Made by a program: the position numbers and the translations under genes. Below, one piece after another: positions 1-8,592 of a DNA stretch of 50,430 nucleotides (positions are counted from its first letter, which is position 1; each line of letters opens with the position of its first letter). A model generated the notes under the pieces. It was not told the DNA's origin. It ran no database searches and worked only from the letters and a program-made list of their open reading frames with translations. This DNA is from Streptomyces chattanoogensis (GTDB taxonomy: Bacteria > Actinomycetota > Actinomycetes > Streptomycetales > Streptomycetaceae): contig NZ_LGKG01000161.1 in assembly GCF_001294335.1 (NCBI RefSeq), positions 1-50,430 on the forward strand, in the 5' to 3' direction.

Positions 1-70
1 CGGTGGGGGCGGGGGAGGGTATGTGGGTGGGGTGGGGGAGGGGCAAATCGGCCGAATTCGGCGCGGTTCA

Positions 71-205
71 GCATCGACGGAGGCACAGCCGAACGGCCGC
101 CCCGGCATCGTTACGCATCGACTGGAGCGCCGCCGAACGGCCGCCCTGGCATGGGTCACGCGTCGACCAGAGCGCCGCCGAGCGGCCACCCAGGCGCAGG
201 CCGAC
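71..205. repeat. Imperfect tandem repeat, about 45-bp unit, three copies
   Basis: Three diverged copies start near 71, 115 and 160. Each begins GCATCGAC or GCGTCGAC and carries a core like GCCGCCGAACGGCCGCCC. The stretch 1-393 has no convincing gene. Open frames cross it, but they are built only from these low-complexity repeats, and the first good ribosome binding site lies at 381-388. No known element was recognised. Confidence 0.7.
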
Positions 206-213
206 CCGCCACC

Positions 214-300
214 CCGAGCCCGCGCGCATCCCCGTCCCGAGCCCGCGCACATCCCCGTCCCGAGCCCGCGCGCATCCCCGTCCCGAGCCCGGCCGAATCC
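214..300. repeat. Tandem repeat, 23-bp unit, about 3.7 copies
   Basis: Units beginning CCGAGCCCGCGCGCATCC start at 214, 237, 260 and 283, exactly 23 bases apart. The second copy has one visible change (GCACATCC) and the last diverges after CCGAGCCCG. A 23-base period is not a multiple of three, so the array is unlikely to be coding. It lies about 95 bases upstream of the first ABC gene. Confidence 0.8.
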
Positions 301-393
301 CCACCCCGACCGCACGTGAACCGCAGCGGGCCGGGACGCTACGTACTGTCCGAACCGCCTGCTCTCCGCGGGATCACATGGGAGGAAGTGGCA

Positions 394-1035
394 ATGACCG
401 CTGCGACTTGGTGGCCCCACGAGGTCCGCCGCTGCGGACGGCAGGCCTATGTCCTGCCGGTCCTGGCGGCCCTCCTGGCGTACGGGGCGATGGCCGCACA
501 GACCGGCGACGGCAGGCTGCTCGGCCGCGCCCTGCTGACCTGCGCGCCGCCCACCGCCGCGGCCATGGCCTGTGCGGCCGTGGTCGCGCGGGAGCCGATG
601 GCCGAGCTCCATCTCTCGCTGCCCACCGCCTACGCCCGCACCGTCGCGCGCCGTCTGGCCTGGCCCGCCGCCGTCACCGCCGCCGCCTGCCTCGCCATGA
701 CGGCCGCGCTGACCGCCACCGGCCACCGCCTCGACCTCGCCGTCACCCTCGCCGAACTGGCCGGGCTGACCGTCCTGCTCGGCGGCTGCGCAGTCTGGGC
801 GACGGTACGGTTCGGCTCGGCCGCGCCCGCCACCGGCCTGGTCGTCGCCACCGTCCTGGCCAAACTGCTGCTGATCGACCGGGTGGTGCCCGAAGGCGCG
901 GCGCAGGCGGTGCCCGCCCTCCTGGCCGGCGGCTGGCTGACGGTGCTGGCGCTGCGCGCCCTGCAGCCCGGCGGCCGCCAGGGCGCCCGCCTCGGCCGCG
1001 GCACCGGCCCCGGCTTCGGCCCCGGGGAGGCCTGA
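394..1035 (+). CDS. ABC transporter membrane protein (213 aa)
   Basis: This is a hydrophobic protein with about six predicted membrane segments, for example residues 18-33, 45-60, 85-107 and 111-131. It has a short charged N-terminus (TAATWWPHEVRRCG) and a Gly/Arg-rich C-terminal tail. No family motif was recognised. The role is inferred from context: its stop overlaps the next membrane-protein start (TGATG at 1033-1037), and an ABC ATPase follows. The ATG at 394 was chosen because GGAGGAAG lies at 381-388. A longer in-frame extension back to 151 runs through tandem repeats and was rejected. It most likely forms half of an ABC-2 type export channel; the substrate is unknown. Confidence 0.75.
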   Translation: MTAATWWPHEVRRCGRQAYVLPVLAALLAYGAMAAQTGDGRLLGRALLTCAPPTAAAMACAAVVAREPMAELHLSLPTAYARTVARRLAWPAAVTAAACLAMTAALTATGHRLDLAVTLAELAGLTVLLGGCAVWATVRFGSAAPATGLVVATVLAKLLLIDRVVPEGAAQAVPALLAGGWLTVLALRALQPGGRQGARLGRGTGPGFGPGEA

Positions 1036-1829
1036 TGACCGCCCTGATCGTGACCCTGCGCTACGAAGCCCTGATGGCCGCCCGCCGCAAGGCCGTATGG
1101 GCCGCCGTCCTCCCCCTCGCCCTGCTGAGCCTGCTGCTCGCCGCCACCTCACCCGTCGTCACCGAATACAGCGACCCGGCGGCCAGAAGCGGCGCCGCCG
1201 CGGTGCTGGTCAACACCCTGTGCACCCTGGGCGTGGGCCTCGCCCTCACCGACCGGCTGCGCCGCTCCCTCGAGGCGCGCGGTATGCCCGAGCTGCTCAC
1301 CGCCACCCCCTCCGGGCAGCTGTCGCGTACGACCGGGACGCTGATCGGCCCCCTGCTGACCGCGCTGGCACCGGTCGTCGTGCTGTATCTCGCCCACGGT
1401 GCGGTGATCTCGGCAACGGCCGGCACCCCCGCACCACTGGCCTCGGCCGTGGTCGCCCTGGTGGTGGCCGTACTGCCCGCCGCGCTCCTGGTGACCGCCT
1501 TCGCGGGACTGCTCGGCGTGCTGATGCCGGTCGCCGCGGCCCGCGCCGTCACCGTCGTGGTCTGGCTGTGGGCCCTGCACTTCCCGCCGAAGTTCTCCCC
1601 GCTGCCCACCGCCACCGGCACGGTCCTCTCCCCGCTCGGCGGCTATCCGCTGGTCGCCTGGGCACACGCCCCGGAGGTCTGGGCCCGCCGGCAGGGCACC
1701 GGCCCGCTGCGTCCCGACGTCACCGACTCCGCCGCCCTGTTGAACCTCCTCCTCGTCCTGGCCATGGCCGCGGCCTGCTACGCCCTCGGTCATCTCGTCG
1801 TCCGACTACGCCGACACGGAGCATCATGA
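1035..1829 (+). CDS. ABC transporter membrane protein (264 aa)
   Basis: This is a polytopic protein with roughly six membrane segments. The first is at about residues 18-35 (WAAVLPLALLSLLLAA) and others lie near 55-70, 110-135 and 140-165. The sequence LRRSLEARGMPELLTATP between early helices resembles the coupling loop of ABC-2 permeases. Translation is coupled on both sides: the ATG shares a base with the upstream TGA, and its own TGA overlaps the ATPase start (ATGA at 1826-1829). With the preceding membrane protein it probably makes a heteromeric export channel driven by the following ATPase. No substrate can be read from the sequence. Confidence 0.8.
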   Translation: MTALIVTLRYEALMAARRKAVWAAVLPLALLSLLLAATSPVVTEYSDPAARSGAAAVLVNTLCTLGVGLALTDRLRRSLEARGMPELLTATPSGQLSRTTGTLIGPLLTALAPVVVLYLAHGAVISATAGTPAPLASAVVALVVAVLPAALLVTAFAGLLGVLMPVAAARAVTVVVWLWALHFPPKFSPLPTATGTVLSPLGGYPLVAWAHAPEVWARRQGTGPLRPDVTDSAALLNLLLVLAMAAACYALGHLVVRLRRHGAS

Positions 1830-2773
1830 ACATCACCACTGAGCGACTGACGAAGGTCCACCCCGGCGGCCGCCGCGCGCTGGACGCCGTCGATCTGCAC
1901 ATCGAGCGTGGCACCGTCGGACTCCTGGGTGCCAACGGCGCGGGCAAGACCACACTGCTGCGCATCCTCACCGGCGTCCTGCGGCCCACCTCCGGGCGGG
2001 TCACCGTCGCCGGTCACGACCTGTCCACCAGCCACGGCCTCACCGCCGTCAAACGCACCCTCGGCTACCTCCCGCAGGAGCTCTCCCTCTACCCGGACCT
2101 GACGACCCGTGAATTCCTCGACTACATCGGCGTCCTCAAGGGCATCCGCGACAAGCGCACCCGCCGCGCCCAGGTCGACGCCAAGATCGCCGAGGTCGGC
2201 CTGGAGGACCGCGCGGACGAGCGGCTGGCCGGATTCTCCGGCGGGATGAAGCGCCGGGTCGGTATCGCACAGGCCCTGATGGGCGACCCGTCCGTACTGA
2301 TCGTCGACGAGCCCACCACCGGACTCGACCCGCATGAACGCATGCGCTTCCGCGCCCTGCTGGCCGGGCTCGGCGGCGGCCGTACGGTGCTGCTGTCCAC
2401 CCACATCCTCGACGACGTCGCCCAGACCTGCCCCGAGGTGGCCGTCCTCACCACCGGCCGGCTGGTCTTCCACGACACCACCGCCGCACTGGTCAGCCAG
2501 GCCGCGGGATGTACATACCTGCTCAAGGCGGCCGGACCGCCGCCCGGCGCCGAGGTGGTGAGCGCGGTGACCACCGCCGAGGGGCCCGAGTACCGCATCG
2601 TCACCACCGACCCGCCCGCGGGAGCGCGCCCGGTGGAGCCGTCGCTCGAGGACGGATATGCCGCGCTCCTGTGCGCCGACGGAGCGCCCCGTGCATCCGG
2701 ACGCAGAAATTCCAGCAGTGCCGAGAGTTCCGACAGCTCCGGCAATTCCGACAGTGAGGTGGTCAACAAGTGA
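1826..2773 (+). CDS. ABC transporter ATP-binding protein (315 aa)
   Basis: This is a cytoplasmic ATPase of an ABC-2 type exporter. All nucleotide-binding motifs are visible: Walker [10 protein letters not shown] near residues 36-44, a Q-loop in [13 protein letters not shown], signature FSGGMKRR, Walker [14 protein letters not shown], and the switch histidine in [11 protein letters not shown]-terminal extension of about 90 residues after the ATPase core ends in a Ser/Asn-rich tail. The start overlaps the upstream membrane gene by ATGA, and the stop overlaps the GTG of the following lipoprotein gene, so the operon is tightly coupled. The DRA-type ATPase family also drives drug, peptide and lipid exporters; which applies here cannot be told. 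Confidence 0.92.
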   Translation: MNITTERLTKVHPGGRRALDAVDLHIERGTVGLLGANGAGKTTLLRILTGVLRPTSGRVTVAGHDLSTSHGLTAVKRTLGYLPQELSLYPDLTTREFLDYIGVLKGIRDKRTRRAQVDAKIAEVGLEDRADERLAGFSGGMKRRVGIAQALMGDPSVLIVDEPTTGLDPHERMRFRALLAGLGGGRTVLLSTHILDDVAQTCPEVAVLTTGRLVFHDTTAALVSQAAGCTYLLKAAGPPPGAEVVSAVTTAEGPEYRIVTTDPPAGARPVEPSLEDGYAALLCADGAPRASGRRNSSSAESSDSSGNSDSEVVNK

Positions 2774-3180
2774 GCGCATGCACCCGATACATCCGGCATG
2801 CCCGGTTCGCCGCCGCATCGGCCCTGGCCGGGCTGGCCTTGCTGGGCCTGGCCGCCTGCGGGGGCGGCGGCCGCACCGCACCGCACACCACGGATCCCGT
2901 GGCGCTGCCCAGCCCGACCGGCACCAAGCAGAAGATGAGCGAAAGGAACCTCGGCTACACCTGGCCGCTCAAGGTCGACCACGGTACTGCCGAATGCCGT
3001 AAGGACAACCAGGCGGTCTTCACCGCCCCCGACGGCAAGACCTACGCTCTCAACGACCGTGCCCGTAATGCCGGATACCGGGACATCGACCCGCTGCGCT
3101 CCTCCGGCGACGACGGCGACAAAGTCAGCCTCGGCTCCCTGCTCAGCAAGACCCTCAAACTCTGCCGAGCCGCTCACTGA
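2770..3180 (+). CDS. DUF2511-like lipoprotein (136 aa)
   Basis: This is a probable lipoprotein. The N-terminus has basic residues, a hydrophobic stretch and a lipobox LAAC with the acceptor Cys at residue 30, followed by a glycine run. The mature part has the DUF2511 pattern: [17 protein letters not shown], then [14 protein letters not shown]. Two cysteines (in TAEC and KLC) could form a disulfide outside the cell. The GTG start at 2770 overlaps the ATPase stop at 2771-2773. The family has no defined biochemical function. Its position suggests an extracytoplasmic accessory to the ABC exporter, which is inference. Confidence 0.8.
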   Translation: MSACTRYIRHARFAAASALAGLALLGLAACGGGGRTAPHTTDPVALPSPTGTKQKMSERNLGYTWPLKVDHGTAECRKDNQAVFTAPDGKTYALNDRARNAGYRDIDPLRSSGDDGDKVSLGSLLSKTLKLCRAAH

Positions 3181-3248
3181 CCCCGAGCCGGCCGGTCACC
3201 CACCACCGAAGGAACACCGAACGAACGCACCAAACGGGGGACAACACC

Positions 3249-4157
3249 ATGCAGCACCAGCACGCCTCGTCGGCCACCGGGCTCCATCTGCTGGCCCTGA
3301 CCGGTCTGCGGGCCCAGTTCGAGTCGCCACACTCGCCGCTCAGCGGCCTCCGCCCCGGCCTGGACCGCGTCGATTTCGTCGAGGACGGGGATCTGACCGC
3401 CCCCGGCATCGCCCTCGATCTCCCGGTGCTGATGCCCGTCACCAGCGAATTCCAGGCCGAGGGGCTGCGCGTCGTACGGGTGCGGCATCCCCTCGCGCTG
3501 CTGGTCGCCGTCACCAACGACGTCTCAGGGCATCAGACGTACTACGCCATCCGCTCCGGCGCGAACTTCGTGCTCAATCTCGCCATCCCCGGGGAGCGTC
3601 AGCTCGACATGCTGTACGCGCAGTGCCGGGCGCACCGGGTGGCAAGCTCCGTCGACGGCTCGGCCGCCTGGCTCCGGTCCGTCCCGGGCGACCACAGCGA
3701 CCCCCACGACGCGGACGACGGCGGCCATACCCGCTGGGATTCCCCGCTTGCGCCGGGAAGCCGCACGCACGGGTTACGGCTTCCGGTTCCCGCCGTGGCC
3801 GACACGGTGACGAGGGACCGGACGGAGCTCGCCACTCCCTCCCCGCCGGCCCGGGAAGCGCCCCCCGATCCGGATTCCGTACCCGGACGGCGACGCACAC
3901 CCCCGGCATCCCCCGGCACGTCGCCGGCGGACGAGTCCCCGCCCGCCCTGCCGGACTGCGACCGGGAACTCCTGCGCTCGCTCTGTACCTCGGCGACCGT
4001 GTCGGAGATCGCACGGCGCCACTACTGTTCCGAGCGGTCCATGTACCGCCGCATCCGACGTCTCTACGACGACCTGGGCGTCACCGGCCGGGCCGAGCTG
4101 CTCTCGCTGGCCGCCGGGTGGGGCCTGGCGCATCCGGTTCCGGCACGCGCCGGCTGA
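3249..4157 (+). CDS. LuxR-type regulator with degenerate receiver domain (302 aa)
   Basis: The C-terminus (about residues 235-300) is a LuxR/NarL-type helix-turn-helix, with TVSEIARRHYCSERSMYRRI as the recognition region. The N-terminal ~130 residues resemble the second half of a receiver domain (ALLVAVTNDVSG...AIRSGANFVLNLA). The phosphoacceptor Asp is not evident, and the usual conserved Lys before the final strand is replaced (VLNLA where VLKxx is typical). A Pro/Ser/Asp-rich linker of about 100 residues joins the two parts. It is therefore probably an atypical response regulator that does not need phosphorylation. The start follows GGGGGA at 3235-3240. The likely target is the adjacent ABC operon or its own promoter. 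Confidence 0.8.
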   Translation: MQHQHASSATGLHLLALTGLRAQFESPHSPLSGLRPGLDRVDFVEDGDLTAPGIALDLPVLMPVTSEFQAEGLRVVRVRHPLALLVAVTNDVSGHQTYYAIRSGANFVLNLAIPGERQLDMLYAQCRAHRVASSVDGSAAWLRSVPGDHSDPHDADDGGHTRWDSPLAPGSRTHGLRLPVPAVADTVTRDRTELATPSPPAREAPPDPDSVPGRRRTPPASPGTSPADESPPALPDCDRELLRSLCTSATVSEIARRHYCSERSMYRRIRRLYDDLGVTGRAELLSLAAGWGLAHPVPARAG

Positions 4158-4192
4158 CGTCCTGCCCGAGGTCTGCTCCGATGACCGTCCGG

Positions 4193-4224
4193 GTGGCCCC
4201 GGTGGCATCTGCCACCGGGGCCAC
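4193..4224. terminator. Bidirectional terminator hairpin
   Basis: There is a perfect 14-bp stem, GTGGCCCCGGTGGC (4193-4206) pairing with GCCACCGGGGCCAC (4211-4224), around an ATCT loop. It sits between two convergent genes ending at 4157 (+) and 4256 (-). There is no U-tract, which is common for Streptomyces terminators. Confidence 0.85.
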
Positions 4225-4255
4225 GGGCCGTTCGCCGCTGCCGCGGGTTCGCGCA

Positions 4256-5014
4256 TCAGCGGATTCCCGCATCCGCGGTCTCCAGCAGCCGGAAGAACCC
4301 GGCCTCCACATCCCCGTCGAGGGCCAGCCCCGACAGCGGCCCCTCGAAGCGGGTGCGTCCGGCCACCAGCACCTGGACCCGGTCGCAGACCTGAGCGACC
4401 TCCGCCAGCTGATGACTGGCGATCAGCACCGCCACACCCTCCCCGGCCAGCGAGCGGATGATGCCGCGCATCTCCCGGATACCCACCGGGTCCAGGCCGT
4501 TGGTGGGCTCGTCCAGCACGATCAGCCGCGGTTTGGCCAGCAGCGCCACGGCGATCCCCAGCCGCCAGCGCATCCCGAGGGAGTACGCCCCCACCTTCCG
4601 GCCGCGGGCCTCGGTCATCTTCACCAGCTGCAGCGCCGGTTCGATCCACGACTGCGGCACCCCGCGCAGCCTGGCATGCACCCGCAGTGTCTCGTCGCCC
4701 GTCAACGTCGGCCACAGTCCCGGGACTTCGATGAGCGCGCCGACATCCGCCAGCGACTCCCGCCCCACCGGCCGGTCGAAGATCTCGATGCTCCCGGAGG
4801 TCGGCCGCTGCAGTCCCAGCAGTGCCTTCATCAGGGTCGTCTTGCCGGCGCCGTTCGGCCCGAGCAGGCCGTAGACCTCGCCGACCTGGACCGTCAGATC
4901 CACACCGTCCAGGGCGCGGTGGGCGCCGTAATGCTTGTGCAGCTGACGGATCCTGAGCGCCGTCGGCATCCGGCCGGCCGGCATGCCGGAGCAGTCCGGT
5001 GTCATCGCGGTCAT
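4256..5014 (-). CDS. ABC transporter ATP-binding protein, BcrA/lantibiotic-immunity type (252 aa)
   Basis: This is a cytoplasmic ATPase. Walker A is GPNGAGKTT (about residues 53-61) and Walker B is LIVLDEPTNGLDP, with a switch histidine in LIASHQLAEV. The signature is YSLGMRWRLGIA instead of LSGGQ. The SLGM form is characteristic of the BcrA / lantibiotic self-protection (LanF) subfamily. The ATG at 5014 has AAGGAG at 5023-5028. It lies two bases after the permease stop, so the two are co-translated. The pair likely exports or excludes a peptide or other amphiphile. No antibiotic biosynthesis gene is seen nearby, so resistance or housekeeping efflux are both possible. Confidence 0.9.
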   Translation of the reverse strand: MTAMTPDCSGMPAGRMPTALRIRQLHKHYGAHRALDGVDLTVQVGEVYGLLGPNGAGKTTLMKALLGLQRPTSGSIEIFDRPVGRESLADVGALIEVPGLWPTLTGDETLRVHARLRGVPQSWIEPALQLVKMTEARGRKVGAYSLGMRWRLGIAVALLAKPRLIVLDEPTNGLDPVGIREMRGIIRSLAGEGVAVLIASHQLAEVAQVCDRVQVLVAGRTRFEGPLSGLALDGDVEAGFFRLLETADAGIR

Positions 5015-5016
5015 GG

Positions 5017-5820
5017 TCAGATCTCCTTACGGCTCATGTGCAGGCTGCCGATGGCCAGCAGGACCACCGTCAGAACGGCGGCGAGACCAACGGCCAGGGG
5101 AATGGCGGACGGATCGGTGACCGGGCTGTCCTTCGGCAGCGGTACGCCGTTGGGACCGATCCCGGCCAGCGGCAGCACCACCCGCATCGGCCAGGCGAAC
5201 GGCACGGCGTACCAGAACACCTTGTCCGAGATCAGCGCCCCGGACAGCAGGCCCGCGACGCCCACCCCGACGCTGGGCCCCATGCCCCACATCACGGCGA
5301 CCAGCACCGCCAGCGCCGTCATGGACAGCCCCACCAGCCACGGCAGATAGACCGCGGCGACGACCGTGCCCAGGGCACCGGGGAACTTGCCGCTGAGCAC
5401 CGCGCCGAGCGACAGCATCACCAGCAGCACCGTGGACGAGACGAAGCCGAGCACGCCCAGCGCGGCGACCTTGCCGACGAAGTAGCGCCCGCGCGGCACG
5501 CCGTACGAGAGCAGCAGCCGCCAGGCGTCCTGGTCGGCGCGCACCGACAGCGCCGCGGCCAGGCCCGCCGTCATCGGCACCAGCACGCCCCAGAACTCCA
5601 GCGTCACATTGCGGAACACCTCGAAGGTCTGGCCCGCCTTGGCCTCGGAGGAGCCGAGCGCCCCCAGGAAGAGCGGGACGGTGATGATGACCGGCGCGAG
5701 AAGGTGGTACCAGGGCACGAAACCCCGGCGGTTGCGGGCGAGTTCGGTGCCGAGCACCGTGGCCAGCGAGGGGTTGTCGCGCTTTCCCGCGAGAGGCGGG
5801 GCAAGAGTGTGGTGTGTCAT
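5017..5820 (-). CDS. ABC transporter permease, ABC-2 / LanE-G like (267 aa)
   Basis: About six membrane segments are visible, in the usual pattern for bacitracin/lantibiotic immunity permeases: a cytoplasmic N-terminus (LATVLGTELARNRRGFVPWYHLLAPV) leading into helix 1, then a segment ending RLLLSYGVPRGRYFVGKV, which is probably the coupling loop. The C-terminal helix ends SLHMSRKEI. The ATG at 5820 (MTHHTL) was chosen for its GGGAGAA binding site. A 48-residue upstream extension is Arg/Pro-rich shadow sequence. It pairs with the SLGM-type ATPase encoded directly downstream. Confidence 0.87.
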   Translation of the reverse strand: MTHHTLAPPLAGKRDNPSLATVLGTELARNRRGFVPWYHLLAPVIITVPLFLGALGSSEAKAGQTFEVFRNVTLEFWGVLVPMTAGLAAALSVRADQDAWRLLLSYGVPRGRYFVGKVAALGVLGFVSSTVLLVMLSLGAVLSGKFPGALGTVVAAVYLPWLVGLSMTALAVLVAVMWGMGPSVGVGVAGLLSGALISDKVFWYAVPFAWPMRVVLPLAGIGPNGVPLPKDSPVTDPSAIPLAVGLAAVLTVVLLAIGSLHMSRKEI

Positions 5821-5931
5821 GCGTTCTCCCACAGGTGGCATCCGGTTACGCCCTGTACGTAGCGGCGGCCGGCGATGCGGTTCACCGGGAGTTGCGGCCG
5901 CGGAAGCGGGGGGCGGGAGCCGCCTACGTGC

Positions 5932-5965
5932 AGTGGCCCGCTCCGGCAAGGCGGGGCGGGCCACT
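5932..5965 (-). terminator. Probable terminator hairpin after the DUF4288 gene
   Basis: AGTGGCCCGC (5932-5941) pairs with GCGGGCCACT (5956-5965) around a 14-base G-rich loop. It lies 34 bases beyond the DUF4288 stop and upstream of the permease start at 5820, so it probably separates the two transcripts. Confidence 0.6.
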
Positions 5966-5998
5966 TGGGTGACACCTGGGCGGGGGCGCGGGGGCGGC

Positions 5999-6340
5999 TC
6001 AGATCTCCTCGCCGGAGAGCAGCGGCTCGAACCTCTCGTAGGACGCGTAGTCCCGGAAATGCCGGGTGTAGAGGTCGGCGTCCCGGGTCAGATCGGTGTC
6101 CTCGGCCTCCTTGACGTCGACGATCGTCCGCAGCCGCCAGGTGATGGTTTCGCCCTCGTCGTTGCGGTAGCTCGTCGCGGCCCGCCGGGCCCAGCCTGCC
6201 ACTCGCTCCCGCGCGGCCTTCTCGTCCGGCGCGTGCACCAGCAGGAAATTCTCCTGGAACAGCGGCGGCCGCTCCGCGGCGTCGGAGTGTGCCTCCATCA
6301 GCACAATCGCCACATGGGGAATGGTCATGCCGTCGGTCAT
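5999..6340 (-). CDS. DUF4288 domain protein (113 aa)
   Basis: This is a small cytoplasmic protein matching the DUF4288 pattern: an N-terminal strand HVAIVLMEAHSD, a middle LLVHAPDEKAARERVAGWAR, then SYRNDEGETITWRLRTIVDV and a C-terminal acidic end. No catalytic residues can be assigned and the family function is unknown. The ATG at 6340 has AAGGAG upstream (6347-6352). A second in-frame ATG at 6328 is possible but has a poorer site. Hairpin 5932-5965 follows it. It lies on the same strand as the downstream ABC exporter, though a functional link is only suggested by proximity. Confidence 0.75.
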   Translation of the reverse strand: MTDGMTIPHVAIVLMEAHSDAAERPPLFQENFLLVHAPDEKAARERVAGWARRAATSYRNDEGETITWRLRTIVDVKEAEDTDLTRDADLYTRHFRDYASYERFEPLLSGEEI

Positions 6341-6469
6341 GGCGGACTCCTTGCCCGGTCGGTGCCGGCTCGTGCGGTCGCGGTCGCGGTTCCGGTTGCA
6401 GTCGCGGTCGAATCAACCGTTCCCCGCCGCCCGCCGGTCTCTCACCTGCCGAAGCTCATCTGCCGATGC

Positions 6470-6799
6470 TCATTTGTCGAACCGGCGGTCGTTCAGCAGC
6501 TTCCACGCCTTGACGTCGTCGCGGTCGCCCCGCAGCTTGCCGTCGTAGATCTGGCCGAGTGAACGGGAGAGCCGGTCGGTGGGGAACTCCCGGCGGATGG
6601 AGCCCTTCTTGCAGCGGGAGATGAACTTCGCGGCGATCTCGCCATGGTTGTCGGCGGCCCGGCAGCTCAGCGCGGCGGACACCGGCGTGGCCCGGACGTC
6701 CGCGGCGCCGGACGGGGCCGCGGAGGCGGCGGGGGCCATCAGGCCGCCGAGGGCAAGGGTCAGTACTGAGGCGACGAACGCACGGCGCAGCGTCTTCAT
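6470..6799 (-). CDS. Small secreted protein (109 aa)
   Basis: There is a clear Sec signal peptide: basic MKTLRRA, a hydrophobic core VASVLTLALGGLMA, and an AxA site with cleavage likely after residue 27 (ASA/APS). The mature protein, about 82 residues, is basic and contains two cysteines (C46, C63) that could make one disulfide, plus FPTDRLSRSLGQIYDGKLRGD. I do not recognise the family. The start at 6799 has GGGAGGAAG just upstream. The flanking gap 6800-7012 has no gene, only short scattered copies of a (C)AGACGGCAGT-like word at about 6948-6999. Confidence 0.78.
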   Translation of the reverse strand: MKTLRRAFVASVLTLALGGLMAPAASAAPSGAADVRATPVSAALSCRAADNHGEIAAKFISRCKKGSIRREFPTDRLSRSLGQIYDGKLRGDRDDVKAWKLLNDRRFDK

Positions 6800-7012
6800 G
6801 ATCTTCCTCCCAGAGCGTGGTGGAGCCTGATGCGCCGGGCCGTCCGGGTCACGGGGGAGACCCGGCGGTCCGGCGCTGGCAAAGACCCTTGCACCGCATA
6901 CGGCCAGCTAATCGTGGTGGCAGAGAGGTTGGCAGTCACCGGTCACCAGACGGCAGTCAGACGGCAGTAGTCAGGCGGCAGCGGCCGGACGGCGGCAGTC
7001 AGGTGTCAGCGG

Positions 7013-8401
7013 TCACGCCAGGCGCTGGATACGGCGGGCAACCCGTGCGTGTTCCCGCAGCTTCTCCTCCAGAGCGGGGAGTTGGGGCTCGCCCTGGTCC
7101 ACCAGGACGCGTCCGCCGACGATCGTGGTCCAGGCGCGGGACGGCCCGCAGCGCAGCCACGCCTCCACCGGATCGGTGAACGAGCCCGCGAGTGCCACCT
7201 CGTGGGTGTTCCAGACGACGAGATCGCCGCAGGCGCCGGGGCGCAGATGGCCCAGCTCGTCGTCGCGGCCGAGGCAGCGGGCCGAGCCCCGGGTCGCCAT
7301 GTCGAGGGCGTCGCGGGCGGCCATGGCGGCGGGACCGCCGCGGTAGCGGGCCAGCAGCAGGGCGCCGCGGGCCTCCATCCACAGCGAGGCATGGTCCGTC
7401 GAGGCGGATCCGTCGCACCCGATCCCCACCGGCATGCCGAGCGCGCGCATCTCCCGGACGGCGGCGGTGCCCCCGCCGATCAGCATGTTGGAGCTGGGAC
7501 AGTGCGCCACGCCGACCCCGGCCGCGGCGAGCCGGGCGCGCTCCTCGTCGTCCGGGTAGATGCAGTGCGCGACCCAGGTCCGGCCGGTCATCCAGCCGAC
7601 GGATGCGAAGTACTCGACGGGGCGGCAGCCGTGGGTCTCCAGGCAGAAGTCGTCCTCGTCCCGGTCCTCGGCGAGATGGGTGTGCAGCCGTACGTCGAGC
7701 CGCTCGGCCAGCTCCGCCGTCTGCACCATCAGCTCCCTGGTGACCGAGAACGGCGAACAGGGCGCCAGGGCGACGCGGATCAGTGCGCCGGGGGACGGGT
7801 CGTGATAAGCCGTCACCACCCGTTCGCTGTCCGCGAGTACCTCGTCATCGGTCTGGGTGACGGAGCGGGGCGGCAGTCCGCCGTCCTCGGCCGAGCGGGT
7901 CATGGAGCCGCGGGTGGCGTGGAAGCGGAAGCCGATTTCCTGGGCGGTGCGGATCTCCGCGTCGACCAGGCGGGGGCGCGGATGGACGTAGAGGTGGTCC
8001 ATCGAGGTCGTACAGCCGCCCATCAGCAGCTCGGCGATGCCGATGTAGGTGGAGAGATGGACGGCTTCCGCGTCGAGGCCGGACCACAGGGGGTAGAGCG
8101 TGGTGAGCCAGTCGAAGAGGGTGCCGTTGACCGCGGGGGCGAAGGAGCGGGTGAGGTTCTGGTAGAGGTGGTGATGGGTGTTGATCAGGCCGGGGGTGAC
8201 CAGGCGGCCGGTGGCGGAGACCGTACGGGCCGCGCTCTGCGGCTCGGTGCCGGGCCCGCCGACCGCCGCGACCCGGCCGTCGCGGAGGGCGACCCAGCCA
8301 CCGGGGATCTCGGTGGCGTCGTCCACGACGAGCAGCTGGGAATCCTTGACGAGCAGGTCGTAGGCGGGGGCCTGGTCGCGGCCCTGGGCCGGCTTGCGCA
8401 T
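7013..8401 (-). CDS. Amidohydrolase, probable 8-oxoguanine deaminase (462 aa)
   Basis: This belongs to the metal-dependent amidohydrolase superfamily, in the AtzA/TrzN/8-oxoguanine deaminase group. Metal and active-site motifs appear in order: LVTPGLINTHHHLYQNLTR, LHTHLAED, WVAHCIYPDD and GIGCDGSASTDHASLW, with a C-terminal beta-sandwich strand LRPGACGDLVVWN. The length is typical. The expected reaction is hydrolytic deamination of 8-oxoguanine to urate in purine salvage or catabolism. A related aromatic-amine deaminase or chlorohydrolase cannot be excluded. ATG 8401 was preferred over a start 13 codons upstream because of GGGAGA before it. No other purine-catabolic gene is in the window. Confidence 0.82.
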   Translation of the reverse strand: MRKPAQGRDQAPAYDLLVKDSQLLVVDDATEIPGGWVALRDGRVAAVGGPGTEPQSAARTVSATGRLVTPGLINTHHHLYQNLTRSFAPAVNGTLFDWLTTLYPLWSGLDAEAVHLSTYIGIAELLMGGCTTSMDHLYVHPRPRLVDAEIRTAQEIGFRFHATRGSMTRSAEDGGLPPRSVTQTDDEVLADSERVVTAYHDPSPGALIRVALAPCSPFSVTRELMVQTAELAERLDVRLHTHLAEDRDEDDFCLETHGCRPVEYFASVGWMTGRTWVAHCIYPDDEERARLAAAGVGVAHCPSSNMLIGGGTAAVREMRALGMPVGIGCDGSASTDHASLWMEARGALLLARYRGGPAAMAARDALDMATRGSARCLGRDDELGHLRPGACGDLVVWNTHEVALAGSFTDPVEAWLRCGPSRAWTTIVGGRVLVDQGEPQLPALEEKLREHARVARRIQRLA

Positions 8402-8592
8402 GCCTGAATCTCCCGTGGTCGGTGTGCCGGCGTGGCACAAGGGCTGCAGCGAGCGCGCAGTTGCCCTGTACCGGTGTCGTGCGCCGACCCCGGATCGTCA
8501 CCACTCGCAGACGCGGGCGGACGGGCGTTGTCGTTCCCCTGGGCATTCCCCTGGTCGTTCTCGGTCGTGGGGTGTCTGCCCGCTCTTCGCTC

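Noticed and set aside
3..1034. N-terminal extension of the second ABC membrane protein to the window start
   Set aside because: The frame runs through tandem repeats and is a shadow of the first membrane protein. A good start with overlap exists at 1035.
2770..6799. A lanthipeptide or other RiPP cluster around the BcrA-like exporter
   Set aside because: No LanC, LanM, protease or convincing precursor peptide is present. The 109-residue protein at 6470-6799 has a Sec signal and lacks a Ser/Thr/Cys-rich core.
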